DNA of 64,000 bases from CAXXXW01 sp963665555 (GCA_963665555.2 OY762308.1:1302001-1366000); one strand, 5' to 3'. Numbered from the stretch's first letter, positions 17,805 to 26,962 are shown. The notes: generated by a model from the sequence alone, not told the origin. Program-made: numbers and translations.

Positions 17805-19175
17805 TCAGAGGCGGCGGACGGGGCCGGCGATGGCGATCCAACACATATGAAGATAATCGCGGCACCGCCGGACACGCGCCCGGCGCGACAGCCGGGCCAG
17901 TTCCCGCGCGACCTCGCGGCCCGCCGGAGCGGCCGTCGCCGGCCCGGCGCCGGCGCGTCCGGCGGCGAAAATCGCGCGCTCCAGCCGCCCGAAGGCGGAT
18001 CGCGGCGCGCCCGGCGATTCGCCGCCGGCGCCGCCCCTCCCCGGAAGCGCGACGCCGGCGGCGGCGGACCACTCCAGGGCGGCGCGGTAGAGGTCCCCCG
18101 GCCCGCCGGCGGCGCAGCGCCGCGCCAGGAGCCGGTCCGCCCGCGTCGGCGCGAGCCGCCAGGCCAGGAACAGCGCCAGCGCCAGCAGCGGGACCGCGAC
18201 GAGGGCCCCGACCGCCGCCGCGACCGCGCGCCGGCCGTCGTGCGCGGCCCGCGCCTCCGCCATCAGCGCGCCGACCAGCGCCTCGCGGTCGGCCGGGAGC
18301 GGCTCCAGCCGGCGGCCCGGCGCCGCGACGGTCTCGCGCTCGCGGCGGACCGGGTTCCAGTAGGGGACGACGACCGGCGCGACATAGACCACCCCGCCCC
18401 GTTCGAACTTCAGGTCCCAGGAGCGGGCGACCTTGCCGATCGCGCCGCGCGCCGTGATCTCGGTCCGGACCTCCGTCACCGCGTCGGCGATCCGCACGGC
18501 CAGCGTTCGGCGGTGGTCGGGCACGGCCACCCGGTGGCCGGTCGCGCCGTGAACGGTCGCGACGACCGTCCGGCGCACGATGTCGCCGACGCGGATTTCC
18601 TCGACCGGCTTGGACCAAATCTCCTCGACCTCGACGCGCGGGCTGACCATCCACCACTCGCCGTCCATGCTCGGATGGGCGCCGGCGACGGAGACCCGGA
18701 AGGCCGGGCCGCGCGCGTCGAACGCGATCTCGCGGTCGGAATCCTCCGGCGACGACACGCCGGCGGCGCGGGCCGGCGGGAACTCCAGCACGCCGCTTCG
18801 GGTCGGGAACAGCGCCACCACCGTCTCGAACACATAGCCCTCGCCGGCATAGGCCCCGGTGCGCCGCGTGCGCGGGCGCATCACCTCGACCTTCTGGACG
18901 CCCTCGGGCAGCGGGAGGTCGAAGTCGAGCGCCTCGAAGGGATGCTTGGAGACCAGCTGCGCCTTCAGCACGATCTGGCCGTACAGCCAGCCGCCCTCGG
19001 TCGCCGCCTCCGGCGGATCGAGCGAGACCAGCAGTTCCGGGACTTCGGGAAAGGCCGTGATCTGCGCCCGCGCCGCGCCGCCCGGCCCGAAGCCGACAGC
19101 GGCGAGCGCGGCCAGAAAGGCCAGCGCCGCCCGCGCCCGCCGAATCGCCGACGCGACTCGCGCCGCCCGCCTCAC
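17805..19175 (-). CDS. batD: BatD-like oxygen-tolerance/maturation protein
   Basis: The 456-residue protein has an N-terminal hydrophobic signal (about 11-35, ending GGAARAQ), beta-rich periplasmic domains with the family-typical opening VPELLVSLDPPEA and VGDIVRRTVVATV, and one membrane helix (about 325-348, VGALVAVPLLALALFLAW) before a cytoplasmic tail. The GTG at 19175 overlaps the stop of the TPR gene (GTGA). It is last in the moxR operon, as usual for BatD. The family is linked to periplasmic metalloenzyme maturation and stress in a few organisms; biochemistry is unsettled. Confidence 0.8.
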   Translation of the reverse strand: MRRAARVASAIRRARAALAFLAALAAVGFGPGGAARAQITAFPEVPELLVSLDPPEAATEGGWLYGQIVLKAQLVSKHPFEALDFDLPLPEGVQKVEVMRPRTRRTGAYAGEGYVFETVVALFPTRSGVLEFPPARAAGVSSPEDSDREIAFDARGPAFRVSVAGAHPSMDGEWWMVSPRVEVEEIWSKPVEEIRVGDIVRRTVVATVHGATGHRVAVPDHRRTLAVRIADAVTEVRTEITARGAIGKVARSWDLKFERGGVVYVAPVVVPYWNPVRRERETVAAPGRRLEPLPADREALVGALMAEARAAHDGRRAVAAAVGALVAVPLLALALFLAWRLAPTRADRLLARRCAAGGPGDLYRAALEWSAAAGVALPGRGGAGGESPGAPRSAFGRLERAIFAAGRAGAGPATAAPAGREVARELARLSRRARVRRCRDYLHMCWIAIAGPVRRL

Positions 19176-19990
19176 CGCTCCGCCTCCTCGCGGCGGCGGC
19201 GGTGGACGGTCTCCAGCCGCGCGGCGAGCACCTTGGCCGGGTTGTCCTCGATTCGCCGCAGCAGGATTTCCGCCTCCTGGGCGCTTTCGGCCAGCATCCG
19301 GGCGCTGCCGCCGCCGCCCCGCAAGTCGCGGCGCGCGTCCTCGGCCGCGCGGCCGCCGGCGCGCCCGGCCATGGCGTTGCGCGAGACCGGCGTGTCGCCC
19401 AGCACGCCCTCGATGTCCGTCCGCCCCGCGACGGGGGTTCGCGACCGCGCGGCCCGCTCCCTCTCGCCGCCGGTTCCGCCCTTTTCGGTCTTGTCGCTGT
19501 CCTCGCCGCCGCCGGCCTGCCTTTCGCCCTCGCCGTCGCCCTCGTCGAAGCGCCGGCGCATCTCGCGGCTCGTCGTCCGCTGCTCCTCCAGCATTTCCCG
19601 TTCGCGCGCCTCGGCGCGCTCGACCACGGCGAGGTTGTGGCGCGCGTCGGCGTGGCCGGGATCGAGCGCCAGCGCCTTGCGGTAGACCTGCTTGGCGCCC
19701 CCCCATTCGTGCAGCCCGGCATAGGCGTTGCCGAGGTTGTAGAGGCCGCGGACCCCGCCGTCCTTGAAGAACTCGGCCGCGGCGTGGCGGAACCGCCCGG
19801 CCCGGTACTCCGCGACGCCGCGCCAGGGCGCGTCCTCGAACAGGATCGCGGCCTCCTCCCCCCGGTCCTCCTCCAGCAGCTCCAGCGCGCGGGAGAAGCG
19901 GTCCGGCGGCGTCGCCGCCCTCGGCAGCAGCCAGGACGCGAGGACGGCGAGGCATGTCGCCAGCGCCAGCGCGGCGAGCCGGACCGTCAT
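19172..19990 (-). CDS. TPR protein of the moxR/Bat operon (BatC-like)
   Basis: The 272-residue protein has an N-terminal membrane segment (about 3-18, RLAALALATCLAVLASWLL) and then TPR-type helices (about 30-125; GLYNLGNAYAGLHEWGGA and AKQVYRKALALDPGHADA form a good TPR). A long charged, Gly/Arg-rich low-complexity region occupies about 130-225. It overlaps its neighbours at both ends (ATGA, GTGA), so the operon is translationally coupled. Bat-type TPR proteins act as scaffolds for the vWA partners. Confidence 0.8.
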   Translation of the reverse strand: MTVRLAALALATCLAVLASWLLPRAATPPDRFSRALELLEEDRGEEAAILFEDAPWRGVAEYRAGRFRHAAAEFFKDGGVRGLYNLGNAYAGLHEWGGAKQVYRKALALDPGHADARHNLAVVERAEAREREMLEEQRTTSREMRRRFDEGDGEGERQAGGGEDSDKTEKGGTGGERERAARSRTPVAGRTDIEGVLGDTPVSRNAMAGRAGGRAAEDARRDLRGGGGSARMLAESAQEAEILLRRIEDNPAKVLAARLETVHRRRREEAER

Positions 19991-20844
19991 CCGTCCGTCC
20001 GCCGCCGGAACAGGCCGAGCCAGGCCAGCGCCGCCAGCCCGGCGATCCACGGCCCGAGGTCGAGCGCCGCGTCCGGCGCGCCGGCGCCGAGGCGGCGCGC
20101 GATGTCGCGGTCGTGCGCCGCGACGATCGCGGCCAGGTCGTCGCCGGTCCGCACCCGCGCGTCCCAGGCGCCGGCGGCGTCCTCCCAGGCCTCCGCGTCG
20201 CCGCCCGCCAGCGCGAGGACGCGCCCGGTCCCGGACGACGCGACGCGCACCGGCCGTTCGGGCGGCGGGCCGGCGGCGAACACCACGATGCGCCGGTCCA
20301 CCGTGCCCGCGTCCGCCAGCAACGCCTCGGCATGGGCGATCCCGGTGGCGAGCGACCGGCCGTCCACCGGCATGACCTCCGGCGACAGGGCGAGCAGGTA
20401 GCGGTCGAGATAGTTCGGGTCGGTCGTCAGCGGCGCGACGGTGAACGCCTCGGACGCGGCCGCCACCACCGCGACCGGCACGCCCGTCGAAAGCTCGGCG
20501 AGCCGGCGCGCGCGCAGCCGGTGGTCCGGCAGGTCCTCCGGCGAGGACATGTCGATCACCAGCGCGCGCCCGGCGAAATTCGCGTAGTCGGACGGGTTCC
20601 CGCCCTCGACGATGGGCCGCGCGATGGCGAGCGACAGCAGCGCGGCCGTCGCCAGCACGAGGCCGAACCGCCGCGCGCCGCCGCCCTCCGCGCCCCGGGC
20701 CAGCCAGCCGCGCAGCGCCGGCTCCACCAGCCGGCGCCAGCCGCCGGGCAGCCGGGCCAGCGCCGCCGGCCCGCCCCGGCGCGCGAGGATCCAGGCGGCG
20801 GCGATCGGCGCGAGCAGCAGCAGCGCCAGCGGGTTCGCGAACAT
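19987..20844 (-). CDS. Second von Willebrand A-type membrane protein of the moxR operon, degenerate MIDAS
   Basis: The 285-residue protein has membrane helices near residues 4-17 (PLALLLLAPIAAAWILA), about 60-78 and at the end (WIAGLAALAWLGLF), with a vWA-like domain between. The expected DxSxS metal site reads IDMSSPED, so the last Ser of the MIDAS motif is replaced by Pro. This suggests a non-metal-binding partner, as with BatB/MxaL-type second vWA proteins (inference). The ATG at 20844 shares one base with the stop of the preceding gene. An upstream in-frame extension to 20913 was rejected because it lies wholly in that gene and is Ala/Gly-rich. Confidence 0.8.
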   Translation of the reverse strand: MFANPLALLLLAPIAAAWILARRGGPAALARLPGGWRRLVEPALRGWLARGAEGGGARRFGLVLATAALLSLAIARPIVEGGNPSDYANFAGRALVIDMSSPEDLPDHRLRARRLAELSTGVPVAVVAAASEAFTVAPLTTDPNYLDRYLLALSPEVMPVDGRSLATGIAHAEALLADAGTVDRRIVVFAAGPPPERPVRVASSGTGRVLALAGGDAEAWEDAAGAWDARVRTGDDLAAIVAAHDRDIARRLGAGAPDAALDLGPWIAGLAALAWLGLFRRRTDG

Positions 20845-21794
20845 CACGGCTCCCGCGCCTCCCGCCAGGCGATCCCGCCGAGCGCGGCCAGCGCCAGCGC
20901 CAGCGGAATCCATGTCAGGTCGCGGACCAGCCGCTCGTCCCGCGCCGCCGCCGGGGCGAGCCGGTCGATCTCGCGGTGGATCGCGCGCAGGTCCGCGCCG
21001 GAGGACGCGGCGAAGAAACGCCCGCCGGTCGCCGCCGCGACCTTGCGCAGCGGCGATTCGCCGTCGCTATCCGCCTCGTCCACGAAGCCGATGGCGTGGA
21101 CGACGATCCCGGCCTGGCGCGCCAGTTCGGCGGCGTCCAGCGCCGCGATCTCGCCCGCGTTGGTCTCGCCGTCGGACAGCAGCGCCAGCACGCGCTCGCC
21201 CGGCGGCTGGCGGCGCAGCACCCGCACGGCCAGCCCGATCGCCTGGCCGAGGTCGGTGCGCCGGCCGGGCAGGCCGATGGAGATTTCCTCCAGCATCCGC
21301 CCCACCGCGTCCCGGTCGAAGGTGAGCGGGGCCACCAGGTAGGCGTCGCTGGCGAAGCCGATCAGCCCGATCCGGTCGCCCCGGCGGGTGGCCACGAAAT
21401 CGCGCACCAGGCCGCGCACGGCCTCGATGGCCGCGACCTCCCCTTCCCCGTCCGCGTCTTCCCCGTCCGCGCCCGTGAGGCGCTCGGACATGCTCGCGGA
21501 GAGGTCGACCGCGACCAGCAGGTCGCGCCCGGTGGGCGTCTGCAGCGCCGCGCCCCTGACGAAGGGGCCGGCCAGCGCCGCGACCAGCAGCGCCCAGCCG
21601 AGCGCGCGCAGGACCGGGCCGGCGGGCAGCGCGGCGGCGCGCCGGCGGCCGGCGCCGGCGGCGGCGTCCAGGAACGCCCAGGCCCCCGGCGGCAGGCGCA
21701 CGGCCGCGCGCGCCGGCAGCGGCGGCAGCAGCCGCCACGCCGCCAGCGGCAGCGGCAGCAGGACGAAGGCCCAGACCCGCGCGAACTCGATCAT
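20844..21794 (-). CDS. von Willebrand A domain membrane protein (BatA/MxaC-like)
   Basis: The 316-residue protein has N-terminal helices (FVLLPLPLAAWRLLP and LGWALLVAALAGPF), a vWA domain with an intact MIDAS motif VAVDLSASMS and the downstream Asp in LLSDGETNAGE, and a C-terminal helix (WIPLALALAALGGIAW). An acidic insert follows the MIDAS loop (DGEDADGEGE). The ATG at 21794 overlaps the preceding gene by ATGA. In Bat and Mxa systems such proteins sit in the inner membrane with the vWA domain in the periplasm or cytoplasm and work with the MoxR ATPase. Confidence 0.87.
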   Translation of the reverse strand: MIEFARVWAFVLLPLPLAAWRLLPPLPARAAVRLPPGAWAFLDAAAGAGRRRAAALPAGPVLRALGWALLVAALAGPFVRGAALQTPTGRDLLVAVDLSASMSERLTGADGEDADGEGEVAAIEAVRGLVRDFVATRRGDRIGLIGFASDAYLVAPLTFDRDAVGRMLEEISIGLPGRRTDLGQAIGLAVRVLRRQPPGERVLALLSDGETNAGEIAALDAAELARQAGIVVHAIGFVDEADSDGESPLRKVAAATGGRFFAASSGADLRAIHREIDRLAPAAARDERLVRDLTWIPLALALAALGGIAWREAREP

Positions 21795-22207
21795 GGCGAC
21801 CCGCGCGGGCCGACGGCGCGGCGCAGGCGGTCGAGCAGCGCCGCCGTCTCGGCCGGGCCGACGCGGCCGGGCGGAAGGAACAGCGCCTCGGGCGGGCCGG
21901 CGTCCGCGCTCCGGCCCGGCCCGGCGCGCGCCCCCGGCCTCGGCCCGATCCGCCGGGCCAGCGCGATCGCCGCGTCCCGGCGCTCCCCGGCCGCGGCGAT
22001 CCGGCCGATCCGCGCCAGTTCGCGCCGCGCCTCGCGCCGCCATTGGGCGCCGCGCCACCGGCGCAGGAGCATCGCGGCGGCGACGCCGGCCGCCAGGAGC
22101 GCCAGCGGCGCGGCGGCGAACTCCGCCGGCCGGGCGTCCGCCGGCGCCTCCGGGAGATGGACGTCGCGAAGGTCGAGGAGGATTTCCGCCGGCGTCGGCT
22201 CGCTCAC
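21791..22207 (-). CDS. DUF4381-like membrane protein of the moxR operon
   Basis: The 138-residue protein has a periplasmic N-terminus (LLDLRDVHLPEAPADARPAE), one membrane helix (about 32-48, AAPLALLAAGVAAAMLL), then a basic cytoplasmic helix rich region. The DLRDVHLP opening is typical of DUF4381 proteins, found between the DUF58 and vWA genes of moxR operons. It overlaps both neighbours by four bases. It may be counted as the MxaA/K-position component of the set; exact function unknown. Confidence 0.78.
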   Translation of the reverse strand: MSEPTPAEILLDLRDVHLPEAPADARPAEFAAAPLALLAAGVAAAMLLRRWRGAQWRREARRELARIGRIAAAGERRDAAIALARRIGPRPGARAGPGRSADAGPPEALFLPPGRVGPAETAALLDRLRRAVGPRGSP

Positions 22208-23103
22208 CCGCCCGCCTCCGGCAGCCAGCCGAGCGCCTCGGTCACCCGCCAGCCGCCGTCGATCAGGCGGCGGCGGCGCGCGCGGCCCAGCGCGCCCGCG
22301 GCCTCCGGCGCGGCCCGGGCCGCGCGCGCGTCGATGTCGAAGACGCGGCGGTCCCGCGCCACGCCGCGCCGCGCCGGGTAGCGCCCGGCGGCGAGCGGCC
22401 GGCGCGCCATCGGGTCCTCCACGACCCAGGCGCGCAGCTCCCGGTTCTCCGAGAGGTCGCGGGTCGCGGCGAGCAGCGGGTCGAGCGGCTCGGCGAACTC
22501 GCCGATCGCGCAGATTTCGTCGCCGCGGCCGACCAGGCCCGCCGCCCGCGCCGCCAGCGCCGGGAAGTCGCCGGCCGGCGCCGTCGCGCCGCGCCCGTAG
22601 GCGCGGGCGAGCGCGGCCATCAGCCGCAGCGCGTGGCCCCGTCCCCGGCGCGCCGGCAGCGCGCCGCCCAGCCCGTCGGGCAGGACCAGCCCAACCGGCT
22701 CGTTCAGCGCCAGCGACTCCCAGGCCAGCCGGGCCGCGACCAGCGCGGCGGTCTTGGCCATCGGGCGCACGCGCGTGCCGAAATACAGGTCCTCGTGGAG
22801 GTCGAGGACGATGGCGCGGGCGCGGTGCGACTGCGCGGCGAAGCGCTTGACCTGCACCTCGCCGGTCCGGGCGGTGGCGCGCCAGTCGATCCAGCGCGCG
22901 TCGTCCCCGTGCGTCCAGGGGCCGATCCCGTCGAAATCGAGGCTCTGCGAGCGTCCCTTGCCCGGCCGCTCGCCCAGCGGCGCGCGCCGGCCCGGCGGAA
23001 ACGGCCCGCGCACATGGTGCGGGCGGACCCGGGCCAGCTCCTCCAGCGTGAGGACGGCGGGATCGCGGGCGCCGGCCGGCGGGCGCTCAGACCACGTCCA
23101 CAC
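22204..23103 (-). CDS. DUF58 protein (MxaS/BatA-partner type)
   Basis: The 299-residue soluble protein has the DUF58 hallmark: FDGIGPWTHGDDARWIDWRATARTG is spread over residues about 57-81, with the conserved D-x-R-x-I-D-W and ATAR, followed by a vWA-like strand ALVLDL-type sequence (RAIVLDLHEDLYFG). DUF58 proteins follow MoxR ATPases and are predicted vWA-like partners. Starts 17 bases inside the moxR 3' end (23087-23103) and overlaps the DUF4381 gene by four bases. Confidence 0.85.
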   Translation of the reverse strand: MWTWSERPPAGARDPAVLTLEELARVRPHHVRGPFPPGRRAPLGERPGKGRSQSLDFDGIGPWTHGDDARWIDWRATARTGEVQVKRFAAQSHRARAIVLDLHEDLYFGTRVRPMAKTAALVAARLAWESLALNEPVGLVLPDGLGGALPARRGRGHALRLMAALARAYGRGATAPAGDFPALAARAAGLVGRGDEICAIGEFAEPLDPLLAATRDLSENRELRAWVVEDPMARRPLAAGRYPARRGVARDRRVFDIDARAARAAPEAAGALGRARRRRLIDGGWRVTEALGWLPEAGG

Positions 23104-24145
23104 GGTCGAGGATCGCGTCGACGATCGAGTCCGGCCGCACGCCGTCGGCCTCGGCCCGGTAGTTGAGGCCGATGCGGTGGCGCAGCACGTCGTGGGCCAG
23201 GGCCTGGATGTCCTCGGGCAGCGCGTGGTCGCGCCCGCGCAGCCAGGCCCGCGCCTGCGCCGCCCGCGCCAGCATGATCGTGCCGCGCGGCGAGGCCGGA
23301 TGGGACAGGTGCTCGCCCACGCCGGGAACCGGCTCCGGCGCGCCCCGCGTCGCCGAGACCAGCCGGACCGCGTAGTCGCGCAGCGCGTCGGAGAGGTAGA
23401 CGCGGGCGACCGCCGCCTTCGCCGCCGCCACCTGGCGCCGGGAGACGAGGACGCCCGGCGCCGCGGCCGCCCCCTCCCCCGCCTCGGCCGCCAGCGCGTC
23501 GGCCGCCTCGCCGACCGCGAGGTCGAGGATCGCGCGCTCGGTCTCCGGCGCGGGGTAGTCGAGGTTCACCTGCATCAGGAAACGGTCGAGCTGCGCGTGC
23601 GGCAGGTCCCAGGTCCCGTCGTGTTCGATCGGGTTCTGGGTGGCGACGACGAAGAAGGGCGGCTCCAGCCGCCAGGTCGTCTCGCCGCTGGTGACCTGGC
23701 GCTCCTCCATCGCCTCCAGCAGGGCCGACTGCACCTTGGCCGGCGCGCGGTTGATCTCGTCGGCGAGGATGAAGTTGGCGAAGACCGGGCCGCGCTGGAA
23801 ATCGAAGCGGCGCTCGTCGGAATTGTAGATGGACGCGCCCACCAGGTCGCTCGGCAGCAGGTCGGGCGTGAACTGGATGCGCCGGTAGTCGCCCTCGATC
23901 GCGCCGGCGAGCAGGCGGGCGATGCGGGTCTTGGCGAGGCCCGGCGCGCCCTGGAGCAGCACATGGCCGTCGGCGGCGAGCGCGACGACGAGATGCTCGA
24001 CCGCGCGGGCCTGGCCGAGCACCATTCCGTCCAGGCGGCCGGCGAGCGCGCGGAAGACGGCCTGGGTCTCGGCGGCGTCGGGAGCGTCGAGGTCGTCCGG
24101 GCGCGCGGGCGCGTCCTCGACCGTTTTCAGCACGGCGTCGGGCAT
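23087..24145 (-). CDS. moxR: MoxR-family AAA+ ATPase
   Basis: The 352-residue chaperone-type ATPase has Walker A LLQGAPGLAKTRIA, Walker B ILADEINRAPAKVQ, sensor 1 VVATQNPIEHDGTW and the arginine-finger helix LDRFLMQVNLDYP. It begins the seven-gene operon moxR, DUF58, DUF4381, vWA, vWA, TPR and batD. MxaR, its counterpart in the methanol dehydrogenase operon, is needed for metal insertion into the enzyme. The ATG at 24145 has GGGGGAG upstream; a second ATG at 24163 is possible. The operon lies directly upstream of a PQQ dehydrogenase operon on the same strand. Confidence 0.93.
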   Translation of the reverse strand: MPDAVLKTVEDAPARPDDLDAPDAAETQAVFRALAGRLDGMVLGQARAVEHLVVALAADGHVLLQGAPGLAKTRIARLLAGAIEGDYRRIQFTPDLLPSDLVGASIYNSDERRFDFQRGPVFANFILADEINRAPAKVQSALLEAMEERQVTSGETTWRLEPPFFVVATQNPIEHDGTWDLPHAQLDRFLMQVNLDYPAPETERAILDLAVGEAADALAAEAGEGAAAAPGVLVSRRQVAAAKAAVARVYLSDALRDYAVRLVSATRGAPEPVPGVGEHLSHPASPRGTIMLARAAQARAWLRGRDHALPEDIQALAHDVLRHRIGLNYRAEADGVRPDSIVDAILDRVDVV

Positions 24146-24230
24146 GGCGGCTCCCCCTAGCACGCCGCGCGGGCGCGCCGCAATCGGGTGGAGCGGCTTT
24201 TTCGGCGGGGAGATGGCGCAACCTCGGGCG

Positions 24231-24959
24231 TCAGGCGCTTGCCGCCGCCACTTGCGCCAGGCGGAAGGCCGTCGGGGGGTCCCAGGCGCCGGTGAGGTTG
24301 GCGGGGAGCCAGCGGCGCTGGAAGGCGAGGAGGGCGGCGGTCGCCTCGGCGTCCATGTCGTCGCCGCCGGGCGCGACGGCGTAGCCGAGGCGGGCGAGGC
24401 CCCGGCGCATCGCGGAAACCGGCCCGGCCTCGAAGCCGGCGGGCGGCGGCTCGATCTCCGGCCAGGTCCCGATCCCGGCGCGGGCGAGGCGGCGCCAGTC
24501 GAACAGTTCGCCGGGGTCCGGTTTGCGGCCCGGCGCCACGTCGGAATGGCCGAGCACGCGGCCGGCCGGGACCGCCCGGCGCGACAGGATGTCGCGGCAC
24601 AGCGCCTCCAGCGCCGCCATCTGCGCCTCCGGGAACGGGCGGTAGCCGCGGCGGTGGCCGGGATTGGCCAGTTCGATCCCGATCGAGCGGCCGTTCACAT
24701 CCGTCTCGCCGGCCCAGAAGGCGCGGCCGGCGTGCCAGGCGCGCCGCTCCTCCGGGACCAGCCGGAAGACCGCGCCCGCCTCGTCCACCAGGTAGTGCGC
24801 GCTCACTTTCGCCGCCGGGTCGCGCAGCCGGTCGAGCGCGGCCCCGGCCGTCCGCATCCCGGTGTAGTGCAGCACCAGCATGTCGATCGCCGCGCCGGGC
24901 CGGCGCGGGCCGTGGTTCGGCGAGGGCAGGTCGCGGATTTCCAGAGCCGTCCGCGTCAT
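24231..24959 (-). CDS. ampD: N-acetylmuramoyl-L-alanine amidase (AmpD type) with peptidoglycan-binding domain
   Basis: The 242-residue zinc amidase cleaves the stem peptide from anhydro-muramoyl products. The amidase_2 domain (about 20-165) shows the Zn ligands His31 (LVLHYTG) and those in GHSDVAPGRKPDPG; AWHAGRAFW and IGIELANPG are also typical. The C-terminal domain (about 185-235, AMRRGLARLGYAV and LLAFQRRWLP) is a peptidoglycan-binding fold. No signal peptide, which fits cytoplasmic recycling. The ATG at 24959 overlaps the stop of uup (ATGA). Confidence 0.88.
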   Translation of the reverse strand: MTRTALEIRDLPSPNHGPRRPGAAIDMLVLHYTGMRTAGAALDRLRDPAAKVSAHYLVDEAGAVFRLVPEERRAWHAGRAFWAGETDVNGRSIGIELANPGHRRGYRPFPEAQMAALEALCRDILSRRAVPAGRVLGHSDVAPGRKPDPGELFDWRRLARAGIGTWPEIEPPPAGFEAGPVSAMRRGLARLGYAVAPGGDDMDAEATAALLAFQRRWLPANLTGAWDPPTAFRLAQVAAASA

Positions 24960-26830
24960 CCCGCGCGCGCCTCCTCCAGCGCCTCGCGGCGCGTCTCCAG
25001 TTCGAGCCAGCGGTCCTCCGCCGCCGCGAGTTCCGCCTCGGCCCGCGCCAGCGCCGCGCCGGCCCGCCCGAACCCCTCCGCGTCGCGGTTGTAGAGGCCG
25101 GGATCGGACAGGACCTCGCGCAGCCGCGCCGCCTCGGCCTCCAGCGCCGCGATCCGCTCCGGCAGGCCGGCGAGTTCCCGCCGGTCCCGGTAGCCGAGGC
25201 CGGAAGGGGCGCGGGGCGGGCGCCGGCGCGCGGCCCCGGCGGCGGGATCGCGGGCGTTCCGGCGCGCCGGCGCGCGGCCCTCCGGCGGGGCCGGCTCCGG
25301 GCGCTGCGACAGGTAGTCGGAATAGCCGCCGGCGTATTCGACGATCCGGCCGCCGCCCTCCAGCGCGACGATCGAGGTCGCGACGCGGTCCAGGAAGTCG
25401 CGGTCGTGGCTCGCCATCAGCACCGTGCCCTCGTACTCGGCCAGCACCTCCTCCAGCAGTTCCAGGGTTTCGATGTCGAGGTCGTTGGTCGGCTCGTCGA
25501 GCACGACCAGGTTGTGGCGGCGCGCGAACAGCCGCGCCAGCAGCAGCCGGTTGCGCTCCCCGCCCGACAGCGCGCCGACCGGCCCCGAGGCCTGGCGGTC
25601 GTCGAACAGGAAGTCGCGGAGATAGGAGACCACGTGTTTCGGCCGCCCGCCCACCTCCACCGTGTCGCCGCCGCCGGGGCAGAGCGTCGCCCGGAGCGTG
25701 GCGGCGGGGTCGAGGCTCTCGCGGCGCTGGTCGAAATAGACGGTCTCGATCCCGAAGCCGCGGCGGACCCGGCCCCGGTCCGGCTGCTCGCGGCCGATCA
25801 GCATCCCGAGCAGCGTCGTCTTGCCGGCGCCGTTGGGGCCGATGACCCCCGCCCGGTCGCCGCGCCGCAGGATCGTGGAGAACCCGTCGGCGATAACGGT
25901 CTCGCCGCCGTCCGGCGCGGCGAAGCGCCGGGAGAGGCCGCGGGCCTCCAGCACCAGCTGGCCGCCGCGCTCGACCTCCTCCAGCGTGAAGCGCACATCG
26001 CCCTGACGCTTGAGGCGGCCGGTCTTCTCGCGCCGCATGTCCCGCAGGCGCGCCAGCCGGCCCATGTTGCGCCGGCGCCGCGCCGTCAGCCCCTCGCGCA
26101 GCCAGCGGGTTTCCGCCGCGATCCGCCTGTCGAGGCGCCGGTTGCGGGCCTCCTCTTCCGCCAGGACCTTCTCGGACCAGTCCGCGAAGGCGGCGAAGCC
26201 CGCGCCGTTGCGCCGGACCGTCCCGCGCTCGATCCACACCGTGCGGTTGGAGAGCGCGCGCAGGAAGGCGCGGTCGTGGCTGACCAGCAGCAGCCCGCCC
26301 CGGAACCGCGCCAGTTCCCCCTCCAGCCACTCGACCGTCGGCAGGTCGAGATGGTTGGTCGGCTCGTCCAGCAGCAGCACGTCGGGATCGGAGACCAGGG
26401 CGCGGGCGATCGCCGCGCGCCGCGCCTCGCCGCCGGAGAGCGTGTCCAGCGCGCGGCCGCCGTCCAGCCGCAGATGGGCGAGCACGGCGTCGGCGGCGCG
26501 GTCGCGCGGCCGGCCGCCGGACTCCGCCGGCAGGCCCGCCGCGACATGGGCGCGGACGGTCTCGCCCGGCGGGAGCGGCGGGTCCTGGGGCAGGTAGGCG
26601 ATCCGCGCGCCGGGCTGGACGAAGCGCTCGCCGGAATCGATCTCGACCTCGCCCGCCAGCGCGCGCATCAGCGTCGATTTGCCGCCGCCGTTGCGCCCGA
26701 CCAGGCAAATCCGGTCGCCCGGCCCCACCGCGATGTCGGCGTCGCGGAAGACGACCTTGTCGGCGAAGGCGAGCGCGGCGCCGCGCAACGCGACCAGCGG
26801 CGGCGCGCTCCGGCTTGGGGAATCGGCCAT
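24956..26830 (-). CDS. uup: ABC-F ATPase Uup
   Basis: The 624-residue soluble protein has two ABC domains. Domain 1 has Walker A GRNGGGKST and signature LSGGEARRA; domain 2 has GPNGAGKTT and LSGGERNRL. Walker B sites are VLLLDEPTNHLDL and LVVLDEPTNDLDI. A linker rich in basic helices (WLREGLTARRRRNMGRL) lies between them, and a C-terminal coiled coil (about 550-620, ERIAALEAEAARLREVL) is the Uup hallmark that binds DNA and ribosome. The start ATG at 26830 was chosen because ABC homology begins near residue 13; a long upstream extension is shadow. Confidence 0.93.
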   Translation of the reverse strand: MADSPSRSAPPLVALRGAALAFADKVVFRDADIAVGPGDRICLVGRNGGGKSTLMRALAGEVEIDSGERFVQPGARIAYLPQDPPLPPGETVRAHVAAGLPAESGGRPRDRAADAVLAHLRLDGGRALDTLSGGEARRAAIARALVSDPDVLLLDEPTNHLDLPTVEWLEGELARFRGGLLLVSHDRAFLRALSNRTVWIERGTVRRNGAGFAAFADWSEKVLAEEEARNRRLDRRIAAETRWLREGLTARRRRNMGRLARLRDMRREKTGRLKRQGDVRFTLEEVERGGQLVLEARGLSRRFAAPDGGETVIADGFSTILRRGDRAGVIGPNGAGKTTLLGMLIGREQPDRGRVRRGFGIETVYFDQRRESLDPAATLRATLCPGGGDTVEVGGRPKHVVSYLRDFLFDDRQASGPVGALSGGERNRLLLARLFARRHNLVVLDEPTNDLDIETLELLEEVLAEYEGTVLMASHDRDFLDRVATSIVALEGGGRIVEYAGGYSDYLSQRPEPAPPEGRAPARRNARDPAAGAARRRPPRAPSGLGYRDRRELAGLPERIAALEAEAARLREVLSDPGLYNRDAEGFGRAGAALARAEAELAAAEDRWLELETRREALEEARAG

Positions 26831-26962
26831 GGCGGGGAGATACAAGCCCGCGGGCCGCCGTTCAAGCGCGACGGTTCGGCTTCCCCCCGGACGCCGCGAA
26901 GTGTATAAGTCCGAAGGCTCCGCTCCGGGAGCCGCCGCGGGACGCGCCGGCGGGAGATCGCT

